NCBI RefSeq assembly: GCF_003946085.1
Contig: NZ_RHOB01000007.1
Coordinates: 82,619-146,618 of the forward strand
Direction: 5' to 3'
From: Levilactobacillus angrenensis
GTDB lineage: Bacteria; Bacillota; Bacilli; Lactobacillales; Lactobacillaceae
Length of the DNA: 64,000 bases
Shown: piece after piece, positions 37,617-47,905 of the stretch
How positions within the stretch are numbered: the first letter of the stretch is position 1
How the letters are laid out: every line of letters begins with the position of its first letter
Translations under genes and position numbers: made by a program
Notes under the pieces: generated by a model
What the model was told of the DNA's origin: nothing
The model's database searches: none
The model's input: only the letters and a program-made list of their open reading frames with translations

Positions 37617-37654
37617 TCGTCGTCCACGGGTAACCGTGTGGCGGCGATTTTTTT
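37617..37654 (+). terminator. Terminator of tRNA-Arg copy 2
   Basis: A TCGTCGTCCACGG/CCGTGTGGCGGCGA stem with TTTTTTT. Bases 37655-37820 after it show no gene or repeat. Confidence 0.88.
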
Positions 37655-37825
37655 GCGCTCACGGCGCGGCCTCGAAACCGTACTGTGGTCAGCTCCTTGC
37701 CATTTGCCCCCAGCGAGCAACGCCCATTTGGCAAGCGGCAGGTGGCCGGTTCAAAGTCAGAGCGCAGTCCCCCAATAACCAAGCAACTGCTGGTCCAGTG
37801 ACCTTAACGTTTCAGTTTCTTCTAT

Positions 37826-37889
37826 TGTAAGGGCTTACATAAATTAACGGTCTGAATTACTTGCTAAAGGACGAGCATGGGCTTATACT
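37826..37889 (+). promoter_or_regulatory. cggR promoter with upstream cre-like palindrome
   Basis: TGTAAGGGCTTACA (37826-37839) differs from an ideal CcpA cre only at the central CG. TTGCTA (37861-37866) and TATACT (37884-37889) are 17 bases apart. A site upstream of the -35 would fit CcpA activation of glycolysis. Bases 37890-37994 may hold the CggR operator, but I could not define it. Confidence 0.65.
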
Positions 37890-37994
37890 ATTAATCGTAA
37901 AAGGTTGGCTCTGGTTGGCCTTAAATTTTTTGACCAGGGTGGGCGTTTATCAGCCACCTTAGGTCGGTTATCGTCCCACTAGGAGGTAAGCAGG

Positions 37995-39023
37995 ATGCAT
38001 GAAGATTGGCAGTGGGTGGATGCAATTATGCCCCAGATGGTCGGGAAACTGACCAGCCGCTTCCGTGTTCTGCAGGGTGTTGCCCGCCTCCAACCCGTGG
38101 GGCGGCGGACGTTAGCCACCAAGCTAGCGTGCTCCGAACGAACGGTCCGCACGACCACGGATGCCTTGGCAGATCTCGGATTTATCCAAATGTCTGTCCG
38201 GGGGATGCAGATTACGGCCGCTGGACAGCGGGTCTTGCGCGGCTTGACACCAGTCATGAATGATTTGGCTGGGCGACAGCAGCAAGAACGGGAACTGGCA
38301 CAACGGTTGGGCATTGCCCATTGTACGATTGTACCGGGTGATAGTACTGCCACCAACGGGTCGTTAGATGCCTTGGCTCAGGCTGCTGGGCAGGTGTTGA
38401 TGGACCAGATACCGAGTGGCCGCAGTACGGTCGCCGTCATGGGTGGGCACACGTTGGCCACCGTCGCGGATGCGTTGACACCAGCCTTGGCGGCGAACCG
38501 GGAGCTGTTGTTCGTGCCTGCCCGTGGTGGGGTCGGTGAATCACCCGCCATTCAGGCCAACACGGTCGCGGCCACGATGGCGGAACGTACCAACAGCGCG
38601 TTTCGACAATTGTATGTGCCGGAGCAGCTAAACAGTGCCACCTACAAATCGTTATTCGCGGAACCAGCGATTCATGAAGTTTTACAGCTGATTGCGCAGA
38701 GTAACGTGGTCATTCACGGTATCGGTCAGGCATTTGTCATGGCCGAACGGCGCCACATGGATCCACATGTGATTGCCGATTTATCGGCCGCCCATGCCGT
38801 GGGTGAGGCCTTTGGTTATTTCTATGATGATCAGGGCCACGTCGTCAGCAAGTTCCCCCGAATCGGGCTGGAAATTGGCGACTTAGCCGCTAAACAATTA
38901 GTCATCGCCGTTGCCGGTGGTGCCGAAAAGGGAGCTGCGATTGCGGCTTACATGCGTTTAGCGCCAGCACAGACTTGGTTAATAACTGATGAAGGTGCTG
39001 CTGACTTTGTTTTAAAAAAGTGA
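37995..39023 (+). CDS. cggR: Central glycolytic genes regulator CggR (SorC family)
   Basis: This 342-aa repressor has an N-terminal helix-turn-helix (RTLATKLACSERTVRTTTDA, about 37-56) and a C-terminal sugar-phosphate-binding domain (from about residue 90: VAVMGGHTLATVADAL...VHGIG-like HGIGQA...GGAEKGAAIAAYMR). CggR represses gapA and downstream genes and is released by fructose-1,6-bisphosphate. AGGAGG precedes ATG 37995. The gene sits directly before gapA, and its 3' end holds a gapA promoter and a hairpin. Confidence 0.95.
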   Translation: MHEDWQWVDAIMPQMVGKLTSRFRVLQGVARLQPVGRRTLATKLACSERTVRTTTDALADLGFIQMSVRGMQITAAGQRVLRGLTPVMNDLAGRQQQERELAQRLGIAHCTIVPGDSTATNGSLDALAQAAGQVLMDQIPSGRSTVAVMGGHTLATVADALTPALAANRELLFVPARGGVGESPAIQANTVAATMAERTNSAFRQLYVPEQLNSATYKSLFAEPAIHEVLQLIAQSNVVIHGIGQAFVMAERRHMDPHVIADLSAAHAVGEAFGYFYDDQGHVVSKFPRIGLEIGDLAAKQLVIAVAGGAEKGAAIAAYMRLAPAQTWLITDEGAADFVLKK

Positions 39024-39050
39024 TACAATGAACATGTATTGCTTTTTAAA
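39001..39050 (+). promoter_or_regulatory. Internal gapA promoter and overlapping stem-loop
   Basis: CTGACT (39001-39006) and TACAAT (39024-39029) are 17 bases apart, spanning the cggR stop. A long inverted repeat TTTAAAAAAGTGATACA (39011-39027) / TGTATTGCTTTTTAAA (39035-39050) forms a ~16-bp stem with a 7-nt loop. In Bacillus the cggR-gapA mRNA is cut near this point and gapA mRNA is protected by a 5' hairpin. A similar role is inferred. Confidence 0.65.
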
Positions 39051-39091
39051 AAAATTATCTTTGTTTGCTTCCTGAAGGAGGAAATCACAGT

Positions 39092-40102
39092 ATGACTGTA
39101 AAGATTGGTATTAATGGTTTCGGACGTATCGGCCGTTTGGCTTTCAAGCGGATTCACGAACTCCACTCAAGTGACATCGAAGTTGTTGCCATCAACGATT
39201 TGACGACACCTTCAATGTTAGCTTACCTGTTGAAGTATGACTCAACTCATGGCCGTTTCCCTGGCGAAGTTTCCGCTACGGACAAGGGCATCGTGGTTGA
39301 CGGTAAGGAATACCCTGTTTACGCTGAACCAAAGGCTCAAGACATTCCTTGGGTTAAGAATGACGGTGTTGACTTCGTTCTCGAATGTACCGGTTTCTAC
39401 ACTTCCGAAGAAAAGGCTCACGCCCACATCGATGCTGGTGTTAAGCGGGTATTAGTATCTGCTCCAGCCGGTGCCGTTACGACGGTTGTGCCTGGTGTTA
39501 ACTTGGATGCCTTAAGCAAGGACGATGTAATCGTTTCTGCTGGTTCTTGCACCACGAACTGCTTGGCACCAATGGCTTACTTCATGAACAAGGAATTCGG
39601 TATCAAGGCTGGTACGATGACCACTATTCATGCCTTCACTGCTACCCAACAAATCTTGGATGGCCCTCGTGGCAAGAAGATGCGGAACAACCGTACTGCC
39701 AGTGTTAACACGATTCCTCACTCAACTGGTGCCGCTAAGGCTATCGGTTTAGTTATCCCTGACTTGAAGGGTAAGTTACAAGGCCACGCACAACGTGTTC
39801 CTTTGACTGACGGTTCTTTAACTGAATTAGTGACTGTTCTGGACAAGAAGGTTACTGCTGACGAAATCAACGACGCTATGAAGAAGCACACTGAAGGTAA
39901 CGAAGCCTTCGGTTACAACGCCGACGAAATCGTTTCTTCAGACATCATCGATGATGATCACGGTTCTGTCTTTGACCCAACCCAAACTGAAGTTACGACT
40001 AACGGTGACACCCAACTTGTCAAGACTGTTGCTTGGTACGACAACGAATGGGGCTTCACTTGCAACATGGTTCGGACGTTATTGCACTTCGCAACTCTTT
40101 AA
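39092..40102 (+). CDS. gapA: Glyceraldehyde-3-phosphate dehydrogenase, type I
   Basis: This 336-aa NAD-dependent enzyme oxidises glyceraldehyde-3-phosphate in glycolysis. ATG 39092 follows AAGGAGG; the in-frame start at 39065 lacks a site. Motifs: [15 protein letters not shown] (NAD), active-site [12 protein letters not shown] with catalytic Cys, and [15 protein letters not shown]. Strongly biased codons fit very high expression. A terminator separates it from pgk. Confidence 0.99.
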   Translation: MTVKIGINGFGRIGRLAFKRIHELHSSDIEVVAINDLTTPSMLAYLLKYDSTHGRFPGEVSATDKGIVVDGKEYPVYAEPKAQDIPWVKNDGVDFVLECTGFYTSEEKAHAHIDAGVKRVLVSAPAGAVTTVVPGVNLDALSKDDVIVSAGSCTTNCLAPMAYFMNKEFGIKAGTMTTIHAFTATQQILDGPRGKKMRNNRTASVNTIPHSTGAAKAIGLVIPDLKGKLQGHAQRVPLTDGSLTELVTVLDKKVTADEINDAMKKHTEGNEAFGYNADEIVSSDIIDDDHGSVFDPTQTEVTTNGDTQLVKTVAWYDNEWGFTCNMVRTLLHFATL

Positions 40103-40138
40103 TCCGACAGTTGCCACAAGCTTTTAAATAGACTCACG

Positions 40139-40176
40139 AACGCGGCGGAGGGAGGAATTTCTTCGCTGCGTTTTTT
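40139..40176 (+). terminator. gapA terminator
   Basis: An AACGCGGCGGAG/CTTCGCTGCGTT stem (wobble pairs) is followed by TTTTTT. Confidence 0.88.
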
Positions 40177-40197
40177 GTAAAAAATTGCATAAGTCCT

Positions 40198-40226
40198 TTG
40201 AAATTCAGAGGTAAGTGCTGTATATT
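40198..40226 (+). promoter_or_regulatory. pgk promoter
   Basis: TTGAAA (40198-40203) and TATATT (40221-40226) are 17 bases apart. Confidence 0.75.
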
Positions 40227-40272
40227 GTGAAAGTAATCTTTTAATAGATATTACTCAAGGAGGATTTCAGAA

Positions 40273-41475
40273 TTGGCTAAATTAACAGTTTCTGATTTAG
40301 ACTTAAAGGGCAAAAAAGTCCTGATGCGGGTCGACTTTAACGTCCCAATCAAAGACGGTGTGATTGGTAACGATAACCGTATCGTTGCGGCATTACCAAC
40401 GATCAAGTACGTAATCGAACATGGTGGCAAGGCCATCCTCTTATCTCACTTAGGTCGGATCAAGAAGGAAGACGACAAGCCAGGTTTGTCCATGCGCCCA
40501 GTCGCAGAACGTCTGTCCAACTTGTTAAACAAGCCAGTTACATTCGTTCCAACCACTGAAGGCAAGCAGCTTGAAGATGCCATTGATGGCTTGAACGACG
40601 GCGATGTCTTGGTAATGGAAAACACCCGTTACGAAGATGTTAAAGACGGCGAATACGTTAAGCGTGAATCCGGTAACGACCCTGAATTGGGCAAGTACTG
40701 GGCTTCATTGGGTGATGTCTTCGTTAACGATGCCTTCGGGACGGCTCACCGTTCTCACGCATCTAACGCCGGAATCGCTGCCAACATGGCCCAAACGGCT
40801 GCTGGCTTCTTGATGGAAAAGGAAATCAAGTTCATCGGGGGTGCCGTTGACAACCCTGAACACCCATTCGTTGCTATCTTGGGTGGTGCTAAGGTTTCTG
40901 ACAAGATCGGTGTGATCGATAACCTGTTAGCCAAGGCTGACAAGATCCTTATCGGTGGTGGGATGACTTACACGTTCTACGCTGCTAAGGGCATCAAGAT
41001 TGGGAACTCCCTGGTCGAAAAAGACAAGATCGACTTAGCCAAGGAAATCTTGGACAAGGCCGGCGACAAGTTAGTCTTGCCAGTGGACTCCGTTGTTGCT
41101 GAAAAGTTTGACAATGATGCCCCTCACAAGACGGTCGAAGGCGACGTTCCTGATGGCTACATGGCCTTAGATATCGGACCAAAGTCCATTGCCGAATTTG
41201 AAGACGTTTTGAAGTCTGCTAAGACGGTTGTTTGGAACGGCCCAATGGGTGTCTTTGAAATGAGCAACTACGCCGAAGGTACCTTGGAAATCGGTAAGTT
41301 CTTAGGAACTTTGACTGAAGCCAAGACGATTGTCGGTGGTGGTGACTCAACTGCCGCTGTCCAACAACTGGGTGTGGCTGACAAATTGTCCCACATTTCT
41401 ACTGGTGGTGGTGCTTCTCTTGAATACCTTGAAGGGAAGACCTTACCAGGAATTGCCGCAATTTCTGATAAGTAA
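40273..41475 (+). CDS. pgk: Phosphoglycerate kinase
   Basis: This 400-aa enzyme makes ATP from 1,3-bisphosphoglycerate. Motifs: [46 protein letters not shown] and [16 protein letters not shown] 40273 is the start: AAGGAGGATT lies eight bases upstream, the N-terminus [14 protein letters not shown] is family-like, and the first in-frame ATG would delete conserved sequence. It has its own promoter and terminator. Confidence 0.98.
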   Translation: MAKLTVSDLDLKGKKVLMRVDFNVPIKDGVIGNDNRIVAALPTIKYVIEHGGKAILLSHLGRIKKEDDKPGLSMRPVAERLSNLLNKPVTFVPTTEGKQLEDAIDGLNDGDVLVMENTRYEDVKDGEYVKRESGNDPELGKYWASLGDVFVNDAFGTAHRSHASNAGIAANMAQTAAGFLMEKEIKFIGGAVDNPEHPFVAILGGAKVSDKIGVIDNLLAKADKILIGGGMTYTFYAAKGIKIGNSLVEKDKIDLAKEILDKAGDKLVLPVDSVVAEKFDNDAPHKTVEGDVPDGYMALDIGPKSIAEFEDVLKSAKTVVWNGPMGVFEMSNYAEGTLEIGKFLGTLTEAKTIVGGGDSTAAVQQLGVADKLSHISTGGGASLEYLEGKTLPGIAAISDK

Positions 41476-41485
41476 ATTTGTAAAG

Positions 41486-41514
41486 AGCTGTGGTGGTCGT
41501 CATCACAGCTTTTT
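41486..41514 (+). terminator. pgk terminator
   Basis: An AGCTGTG/CACAGCT stem with a TTTTT tail. Confidence 0.85.
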
Positions 41515-41618
41515 ATGCTTAAGCTCGTCAATCGGTAAGGGTTTTCGCTGGCTAATCTAGTGGGAATTCGGTAAGATGATGAGCGTAGTCAATTTATTTT
41601 TAGAAAGGGTGGATTAGG

Positions 41619-42377
41619 TTGCGGATACCACTCATTGCTGGTAACTGGAAAATGAACAAAACGGTAACGGAAGCGCGTAGTTTCGTGGAAGCTGTGCAGG
41701 GCAAGTTACCGGCTGCGGACGTCGTGGAAACGGCGATTGCCGCGCCAGCGTTATTTTTACAGACCATGTTGGATGCCAACCAGGAAAATGTCCTGAGAAT
41801 TGGCGCAGAGGCTTGTTACTACGAAGATGAAGGAGCTTACACGGGCGAGACCAGCCCCAAGGCCCTTCATGCGATGGGGATTCCTTACACCATCGTGGGC
41901 CACTCCGAACGGCGGCGTTACTTCAACGAAACGGACGATGTCATTAACCGGAAAGTCCAAGCGGTTTTCCGCAATGGCATGACGCCCATCGTTTGTTGTG
42001 ACGAAACCATGGGGCGGCGTGAATCCGGTGAAAAAATTCACTGGGTCGTCAACCAAGTTTCAGCAGCGCTTAAGGGCGTTAGTTCAGCCGATGCGGCCAA
42101 GATTGTGATTGCCTATGAACCCAGCTGGGCGATTGGCAGTGGCACGTCGGCATCGACGGACCAAGCCGAAGAGGGCTGTTACCTGATCCGCCAGACGTTA
42201 GCTGATATCTATTCAGATGAATTGGCTAACGGCGTCCGGATTTTGTATGGTGGTAGCGTGAAACCTGACAATATTGCCGGCTTAATGGCCAAGGACAACG
42301 TTGATGGGGTGCTCGCTGGCGGGTCTAGTTTGGATGAAAACTCTTTCATTCAGCTCGCGAACTATCAAAATTTGTAA
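41619..42377 (+). CDS. tpiA: Triosephosphate isomerase
   Basis: This 252-aa TIM barrel interconverts the two triose phosphates. Lys in AGNWKMNK, His in [10 protein letters not shown], catalytic Glu in [10 protein letters not shown] and the phosphate loop YGGSVKPDN are visible. The start is TTG 41619 after AAAGGGTGG; no ATG is available before the conserved [12 protein letters not shown]. Codon bias is weaker than in gapA, pgk and eno. Confidence 0.98.
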   Translation: MRIPLIAGNWKMNKTVTEARSFVEAVQGKLPAADVVETAIAAPALFLQTMLDANQENVLRIGAEACYYEDEGAYTGETSPKALHAMGIPYTIVGHSERRRYFNETDDVINRKVQAVFRNGMTPIVCCDETMGRRESGEKIHWVVNQVSAALKGVSSADAAKIVIAYEPSWAIGSGTSASTDQAEEGCYLIRQTLADIYSDELANGVRILYGGSVKPDNIAGLMAKDNVDGVLAGGSSLDENSFIQLANYQNL

Positions 42378-42393
42378 TTCGGGCAAAATATAA

Positions 42394-42422
42394 TTGAAAG
42401 TTCAATGTTAAACTTATAGAAT
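42394..42422 (+). promoter_or_regulatory. eno promoter
   Basis: TTGAAA (42394-42399) and TAGAAT (42417-42422) are 17 bases apart. Confidence 0.78.
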
Positions 42423-42424
42423 AA

Positions 42425-43804
<1,380 letters not shown>

Positions 43805-43820
43805 TTAAATGTGAATACTG

Positions 43821-43857
43821 AGAAGCAGGTCCAGTGATGGGCTTGCTTCTTTTTTTT
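43821..43857 (+). terminator. eno terminator
   Basis: An AGAAGCAGGTCC/GGGCTTGCTTCT stem is followed by TTTTTTT. Confidence 0.88.
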
Positions 43858-43919
43858 CGGAAAAATAAAAATTTTCGGCCATTTTCTACGGAGTTAACTT
43901 TAACGAGGGGGAATTGACG

Positions 43920-45110
43920 ATGAAAATTTTGAAAAGCATGGGAATCATTGTGTTGGTCGTGACGGGCGTTTCTTTGGGGCTGGGGTCGGTTTCGGCTTTG
44001 GCTGCAGAACCTTGGGAGACGGATTATGATTTTGAGATTACACATATAATTACTGGAATAAATGAAGATGGCGGAGAAAATAGAATTGAGATAGTCCATA
44101 CGCAGCGGGCTAAAGTGAAAGAACAGGTGGAGAAAATTCCTCAGTTTTCTGGTTTTTACTCGCCTGGTTTTATAGTTGGCAAAGCACATTTGGCTACCAA
44201 AAAGATTTCACGACGTTATGAAGGCGGTCGGGTACCGGCTACGGTGATGTTGATGTTTGTCGATACAAAAGACAAAGTGATTAATGAGCGGGAAGCCCAG
44301 GGGGCATTAACACTTGGTGGTAAAGTAAATCTACTTCCGCCGTCAGGATATAAGCTAGTTCATTCAGAAGATGTGAGTCGAATTGTTCTTGCCAAGCATG
44401 AAGAATGGCATATTTCGGTTCAATCAGTTAGTGGGTCAGGGACCTCTGCAGATGGAAATAATTCTAATCAATTGGCGAAACCAGATTCCAAGCCAAATTT
44501 AGATGCAAATTCGAAGCCAGACTTGCCTCAACCACAACCGGATAAGATAAATCCCGCACCAAGCACCAAACCACAACCGGTAGATCCAACACCGGAAATT
44601 CCTAAGCCACAGCCAGTGCCGAACCCAGCAAAGCCACAACCTAGCAAACCTACGGCGCCGACACTGCCAACTTCACCAACACCCCAGCCGCAACCGGCAA
44701 CGCTACCAACCCAACCGGTCGTCTTACATCCAGCACTACCAGCAAATCCAACGCACCATTCACTAACCACTAACCTGCCAGCGGCTACCAAACCGCGGCC
44801 GTGGGCGCATCATTCGGCGGTAGACCTGTGGGAAGCGGCACCCGATACCGCAGCTGACACGGCCACCACACCGTCTCAGGCGACTGACCATCCGCATACT
44901 AGCCCAGTGACCAGTAATCATCATCAGGCAGCCCATGCGGCTAATCAACCCTCAGCGGCGTCGGCCCCGGCTAAGTCGCCGGCAAAAACACCGTCAGCAG
45001 CCAAACGTCTGCCCCAAACCAACGACCGTCCCAACGGGCTAGCCATCGCCATCGGCAGTCTGCTCCTCAGTTTTACCGGAATTTGGCGTAACCGGCGAAT
45101 TCATCAGTAG
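43920..45110 (+). CDS. LPQTN-anchored surface protein with MucBP-like domain and proline-rich stalk
   Basis: This 396-aa protein starts at ATG 43920 (GAGGGGGAA upstream). A signal peptide ends near VSALAAE (about residue 27). Residues 30-170 hold a folded region that includes a MucBP-like segment (TVMLMFVDTKDKVINE...LPPSGYKLVHSEDVSRIV). Residues 185-290 are a proline-rich stalk with repeated KPQP/PKPQPV units. The C-terminus has a sorting signal: LPQTN, a hydrophobic stretch (GLAIAIGSLLLSFTGIW) and RNRR. It should be linked to peptidoglycan by sortase A and may bind mucus or plant material (inference). The N-terminal half is AT-richer than the flanking genes. Confidence 0.85.
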   Translation: MKILKSMGIIVLVVTGVSLGLGSVSALAAEPWETDYDFEITHIITGINEDGGENRIEIVHTQRAKVKEQVEKIPQFSGFYSPGFIVGKAHLATKKISRRYEGGRVPATVMLMFVDTKDKVINEREAQGALTLGGKVNLLPPSGYKLVHSEDVSRIVLAKHEEWHISVQSVSGSGTSADGNNSNQLAKPDSKPNLDANSKPDLPQPQPDKINPAPSTKPQPVDPTPEIPKPQPVPNPAKPQPSKPTAPTLPTSPTPQPQPATLPTQPVVLHPALPANPTHHSLTTNLPAATKPRPWAHHSAVDLWEAAPDTAADTATTPSQATDHPHTSPVTSNHHQAAHAANQPSAASAPAKSPAKTPSAAKRLPQTNDRPNGLAIAIGSLLLSFTGIWRNRRIHQ

Positions 45111-45171
45111 GTCTGTGCCAATCTGTGCTAAACTGGTATTTAGACTTTAAAAACTGTGGAGGAATCGCCTA

Positions 45172-46728
45172 ATGAAACGAAAGCAACGGACCCAACATGA
45201 TTTTACCCGACTCAACGCCATCTTCTTCGGAAGTATCGTGGGGTTATTGGCCGGGGCCGTCGTAAGCACGTTTCGGTTAGCTATTGAACATTTACTTAAA
45301 CTCATGCAAAGCCTGTACGGTTGGTTTGGCCAGAATCCAGTGTGGCTGATTCCCTGGGCTTTATTGTTGGTCGCCGTGGCAGTTCTGATTGGCCATTGGA
45401 CCAAGCAAACGCCCATGATCAAAGGGTCGGGGATTCCCCAAGTTGAAGGCCAGTTGGCCGGTGAGATGGACTACGCGTGGTGGCCCGTCCTCTGGAAGAA
45501 GTTTGTCAGTGGGATTTTAGGCATTGGTTCCGGTCTATTCCTCGGTCGGGAAGGCCCGTCGATTCAATTAGGCGGGACCGTGGCTCAGGGGGTCGCTGAA
45601 GGCTTTCGGTTCAAGGGTAGCCAGCGTCGCCTATTGATTGCTGGCGGGGCTGCTGCCGGGCTATCAGCGGCCTTTAACGCGCCCATCGCCTCGACACTCT
45701 TCATTTTGGAAGAAGTGTATCACAACTTCTCGACGCTGGTTTGGTTGACGTCACTGACTAGCGCTGTGGTGGCTAATTTCGTGTCTAACGAAGTTTTCGG
45801 GCTGACCCCAGTGCTACACATTAATTACCAACACGCGCTACCACTGCGCTATTACGGGCTGCTATTGCTCTTGGGCGTGGGGTTAGGCCTGTTGGGGTAT
45901 GCCTACCAATGGGTGACGCTGCGTGGTGCGAGTTGGTACGCCAAATTACGGTGGTTACCGCAACATTTAGACGGCATTATTCCCTTTCTCTTGGTGATTC
46001 CGATTGGCTTATTGTGGCCGGTCGCCTTGGGTGGGGGAAACGGGATGATCGTCCTGTTTGCCAAACACACGCCGCTACTGATTCCGCTGATTGGCTACTT
46101 TATCTTGCGGTTTTGCTTCTCGACCATTAGCTACAGTTCCGGGCTTCCCGGCGGCATCTTCTTGCCTATTCTGGCATTAGGGGCCTTACTGGGCGCGATT
46201 GGCGCGCGCATTTTTGTGGCCGTGGGGTGGTTACCGTCGATCTACGTGGCTAACTTGATTATTTATGCCATGGCCGGGTACTTTGCCGGCATCTCTAAGG
46301 CGCCATTTACCGCGATTTTACTGATCACCGAAATGGTCGGGACCTTGCATCACCTCATGCCGCTGGCAGTGGTGGCCATCGTAGCCTACATCACGGTCGA
46401 TGTCTTGGGTGGAGCACCTATTTACGAAGCCATGCTGGAACAGATGGTCAAACCTGCCGAGGCGAAAGACGTGGGGCCAACTGACCGACTGGAATTTGCG
46501 GTCAACGAGGGTACCGTCTTAGTTGGTCAGCAGGTGCGCGACATCGTGTGGCCCACTGGCTCGTTGTTGGTCAGCGTTCGCCGCGGAGAACGGTCAGTGA
46601 TTCCGCACGGCGATACCATCTTGCGCGCGGGCGACAGTTTGGTGATTTTTACCTACCAAAATAATCGTGCTTACGTCCGACAACAGCTTACCCACTTAAA
46701 CGATTCTTCGAAGCAATTGCCCGATTAG
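45172..46728 (+). CDS. ClC-type chloride channel/antiporter with C-terminal TrkA-C domain
   Basis: This 518-aa membrane protein has ClC selectivity motifs GSGIPQVEG, GREGPSIQLGG and GLPGGIFLPILALG, with about ten to twelve hydrophobic helices in residues 20-425. Residues 440-518 form a TrkA-C-like regulatory domain (VLVGQQVRDIVWPTGSLLVS...GDTILRAGDSLVIF). The gating glutamate position after GREGP is conserved, which favours a proton-coupled exchanger that may help in acid stress. Partner ion is inferred from the family. GGAGG precedes ATG 45172. Confidence 0.92.
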   Translation: MKRKQRTQHDFTRLNAIFFGSIVGLLAGAVVSTFRLAIEHLLKLMQSLYGWFGQNPVWLIPWALLLVAVAVLIGHWTKQTPMIKGSGIPQVEGQLAGEMDYAWWPVLWKKFVSGILGIGSGLFLGREGPSIQLGGTVAQGVAEGFRFKGSQRRLLIAGGAAAGLSAAFNAPIASTLFILEEVYHNFSTLVWLTSLTSAVVANFVSNEVFGLTPVLHINYQHALPLRYYGLLLLLGVGLGLLGYAYQWVTLRGASWYAKLRWLPQHLDGIIPFLLVIPIGLLWPVALGGGNGMIVLFAKHTPLLIPLIGYFILRFCFSTISYSSGLPGGIFLPILALGALLGAIGARIFVAVGWLPSIYVANLIIYAMAGYFAGISKAPFTAILLITEMVGTLHHLMPLAVVAIVAYITVDVLGGAPIYEAMLEQMVKPAEAKDVGPTDRLEFAVNEGTVLVGQQVRDIVWPTGSLLVSVRRGERSVIPHGDTILRAGDSLVIFTYQNNRAYVRQQLTHLNDSSKQLPD

Positions 46729-46823
46729 GTGAGCGGGGGGCTGGTAAAAAGTGGCCGACTATGATAAATTGGTAAGGTATAGTTAGACCTATTAGACCTA
46801 TTCGATAGGTAGGAGGCAAATTC

Positions 46824-47060
46824 GTGTATAACTTTTTAATGACCTGTATCTTAATTGTCGCTGTGTTGATCATCATCGCAGTCATGATGCAACCAGCCAA
46901 GACTAATGACGCATTATCCGCTTTATCTGGTGGTGCGGATGATTTATTTGCAAAGGCTAAGCCCCGTGGGTTTGAAGCTTTCATGCAAAAGGTCACAGTC
47001 GTTTTAGGCGCCCTATTCTTTGGGCTGGCAATGGCTTTAGTTTATTTATCTTCACACTAG
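46824..47060 (+). CDS. secG: Preprotein translocase subunit SecG
   Basis: This 78-aa protein has two transmembrane helices (residues 3-24 and 55-76) and the linker LSGGADDLFAKAKPRGFEAF typical of SecG. It assists SecYE during translocation with SecA. The start is GTG 46824 after TAGGAGG. It is followed by a terminator and then by est, rnr and smpB, a common Firmicutes order. Confidence 0.93.
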   Translation: MYNFLMTCILIVAVLIIIAVMMQPAKTNDALSALSGGADDLFAKAKPRGFEAFMQKVTVVLGALFFGLAMALVYLSSH

Positions 47061-47072
47061 AGTAAAATGTAG

Positions 47073-47105
47073 GCCCTCCTGTTTTTCGTTACAGGGGGCT
47101 TTTTT
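47073..47105 (+). terminator. secG terminator
   Basis: A GCCCTCCTGT/ACAGGGGGC stem with one mismatch is followed by TTTTTT. Confidence 0.85.
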
Positions 47106-47144
47106 ACAGAATAATGTTAATATTGCGGAAAGTGGTGGTTTTAC

Positions 47145-47888
47145 ATGATTCGAAAACCAGCCCCGCTCTTCTTTGAAGAGGGGCCTAACGCAGTAATCTT
47201 ACTGCACGCTTATTCCGGAAGTTCCAATGATATGCGGATCTTAGCACGGCGCTTACAAAGCGAAAAGTATACCGTGCTGGCACCGATTTTTACCGGTCAC
47301 GCCACTGGTGACCCCGCCGACATTTTGCGGTTAGGGTCGCCCAAGCAATGGTGGCAGGATACGCAAGACGCTATTGCCAAGTTACGGCAAAGTGGCTATC
47401 AACGGATCGCTATCTTTGGTTTGTCACTCGGCGGGCTGTTCGCGACCCGGGCACTGCAGGAATACCCAGAGCTGCTGGGTGGTGGGACGATTGCCTCCCC
47501 CGTCATCTTCCGGGGACAGACCAATGTGCCCGCGTCGTTCATCCAAATGGCGCAGGCGACTTACCGGGAGCAAAACATTACTGGCGCTGATCAAGCGCAA
47601 CGCGTGGCCTGGTTAAAGGACCACTTGGATGCTCAATTGACGGCGATCCAAGCGTTTACGGACACGACAGCGACACATTTAGACCGGATCAAGCAGCGCG
47701 TCTTCATTGCCCAAGGGGATCACGATCAAATGATCGATCCGCGGTCGGGCCAATGGTTAGCGGACGCCTATCCAGCCAATCAAACAGATTTTCATGAGTA
47801 CCCGGGGGCCGGCCACGTGTTGACCGTCAACTCGGCCCACCATGCCTTAGAAACGGACATTTTAGCTTATCTCCAAACAATCTTTTAA
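47145..47888 (+). CDS. Alpha/beta-hydrolase carboxylesterase (monoacylglycerol-lipase-like)
   Basis: This 247-aa enzyme has nucleophile S94 in GLSLGG, an oxyanion region HAYSGSS, an acidic residue in QGDHDQMIDP (about 195) and the catalytic His in GAGHVLT (about 224). It resembles the Est carboxylesterases encoded next to rnr in Bacillus and lactobacilli, which hydrolyse short acyl esters. No signal peptide is seen, so it is cytoplasmic. rnr starts 17 bases downstream. Confidence 0.9.
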   Translation: MIRKPAPLFFEEGPNAVILLHAYSGSSNDMRILARRLQSEKYTVLAPIFTGHATGDPADILRLGSPKQWWQDTQDAIAKLRQSGYQRIAIFGLSLGGLFATRALQEYPELLGGGTIASPVIFRGQTNVPASFIQMAQATYREQNITGADQAQRVAWLKDHLDAQLTAIQAFTDTTATHLDRIKQRVFIAQGDHDQMIDPRSGQWLADAYPANQTDFHEYPGAGHVLTVNSAHHALETDILAYLQTIF

Positions 47889-47905
47889 ATAACGAGGAAT
47901 CGATA

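Noticed and set aside
37522..37782. Minus-strand frame ending in the second tRNA (APGGNRTPISRTGILRAIHY)
   Set aside because: This is again the antisense translation of tRNA-Arg. It has no ribosome site.
37655..37820. Possible further repeat copy between tRNA-Arg copy 2 and cggR
   Set aside because: No block of more than a few bases aligned with the other repeat copies.
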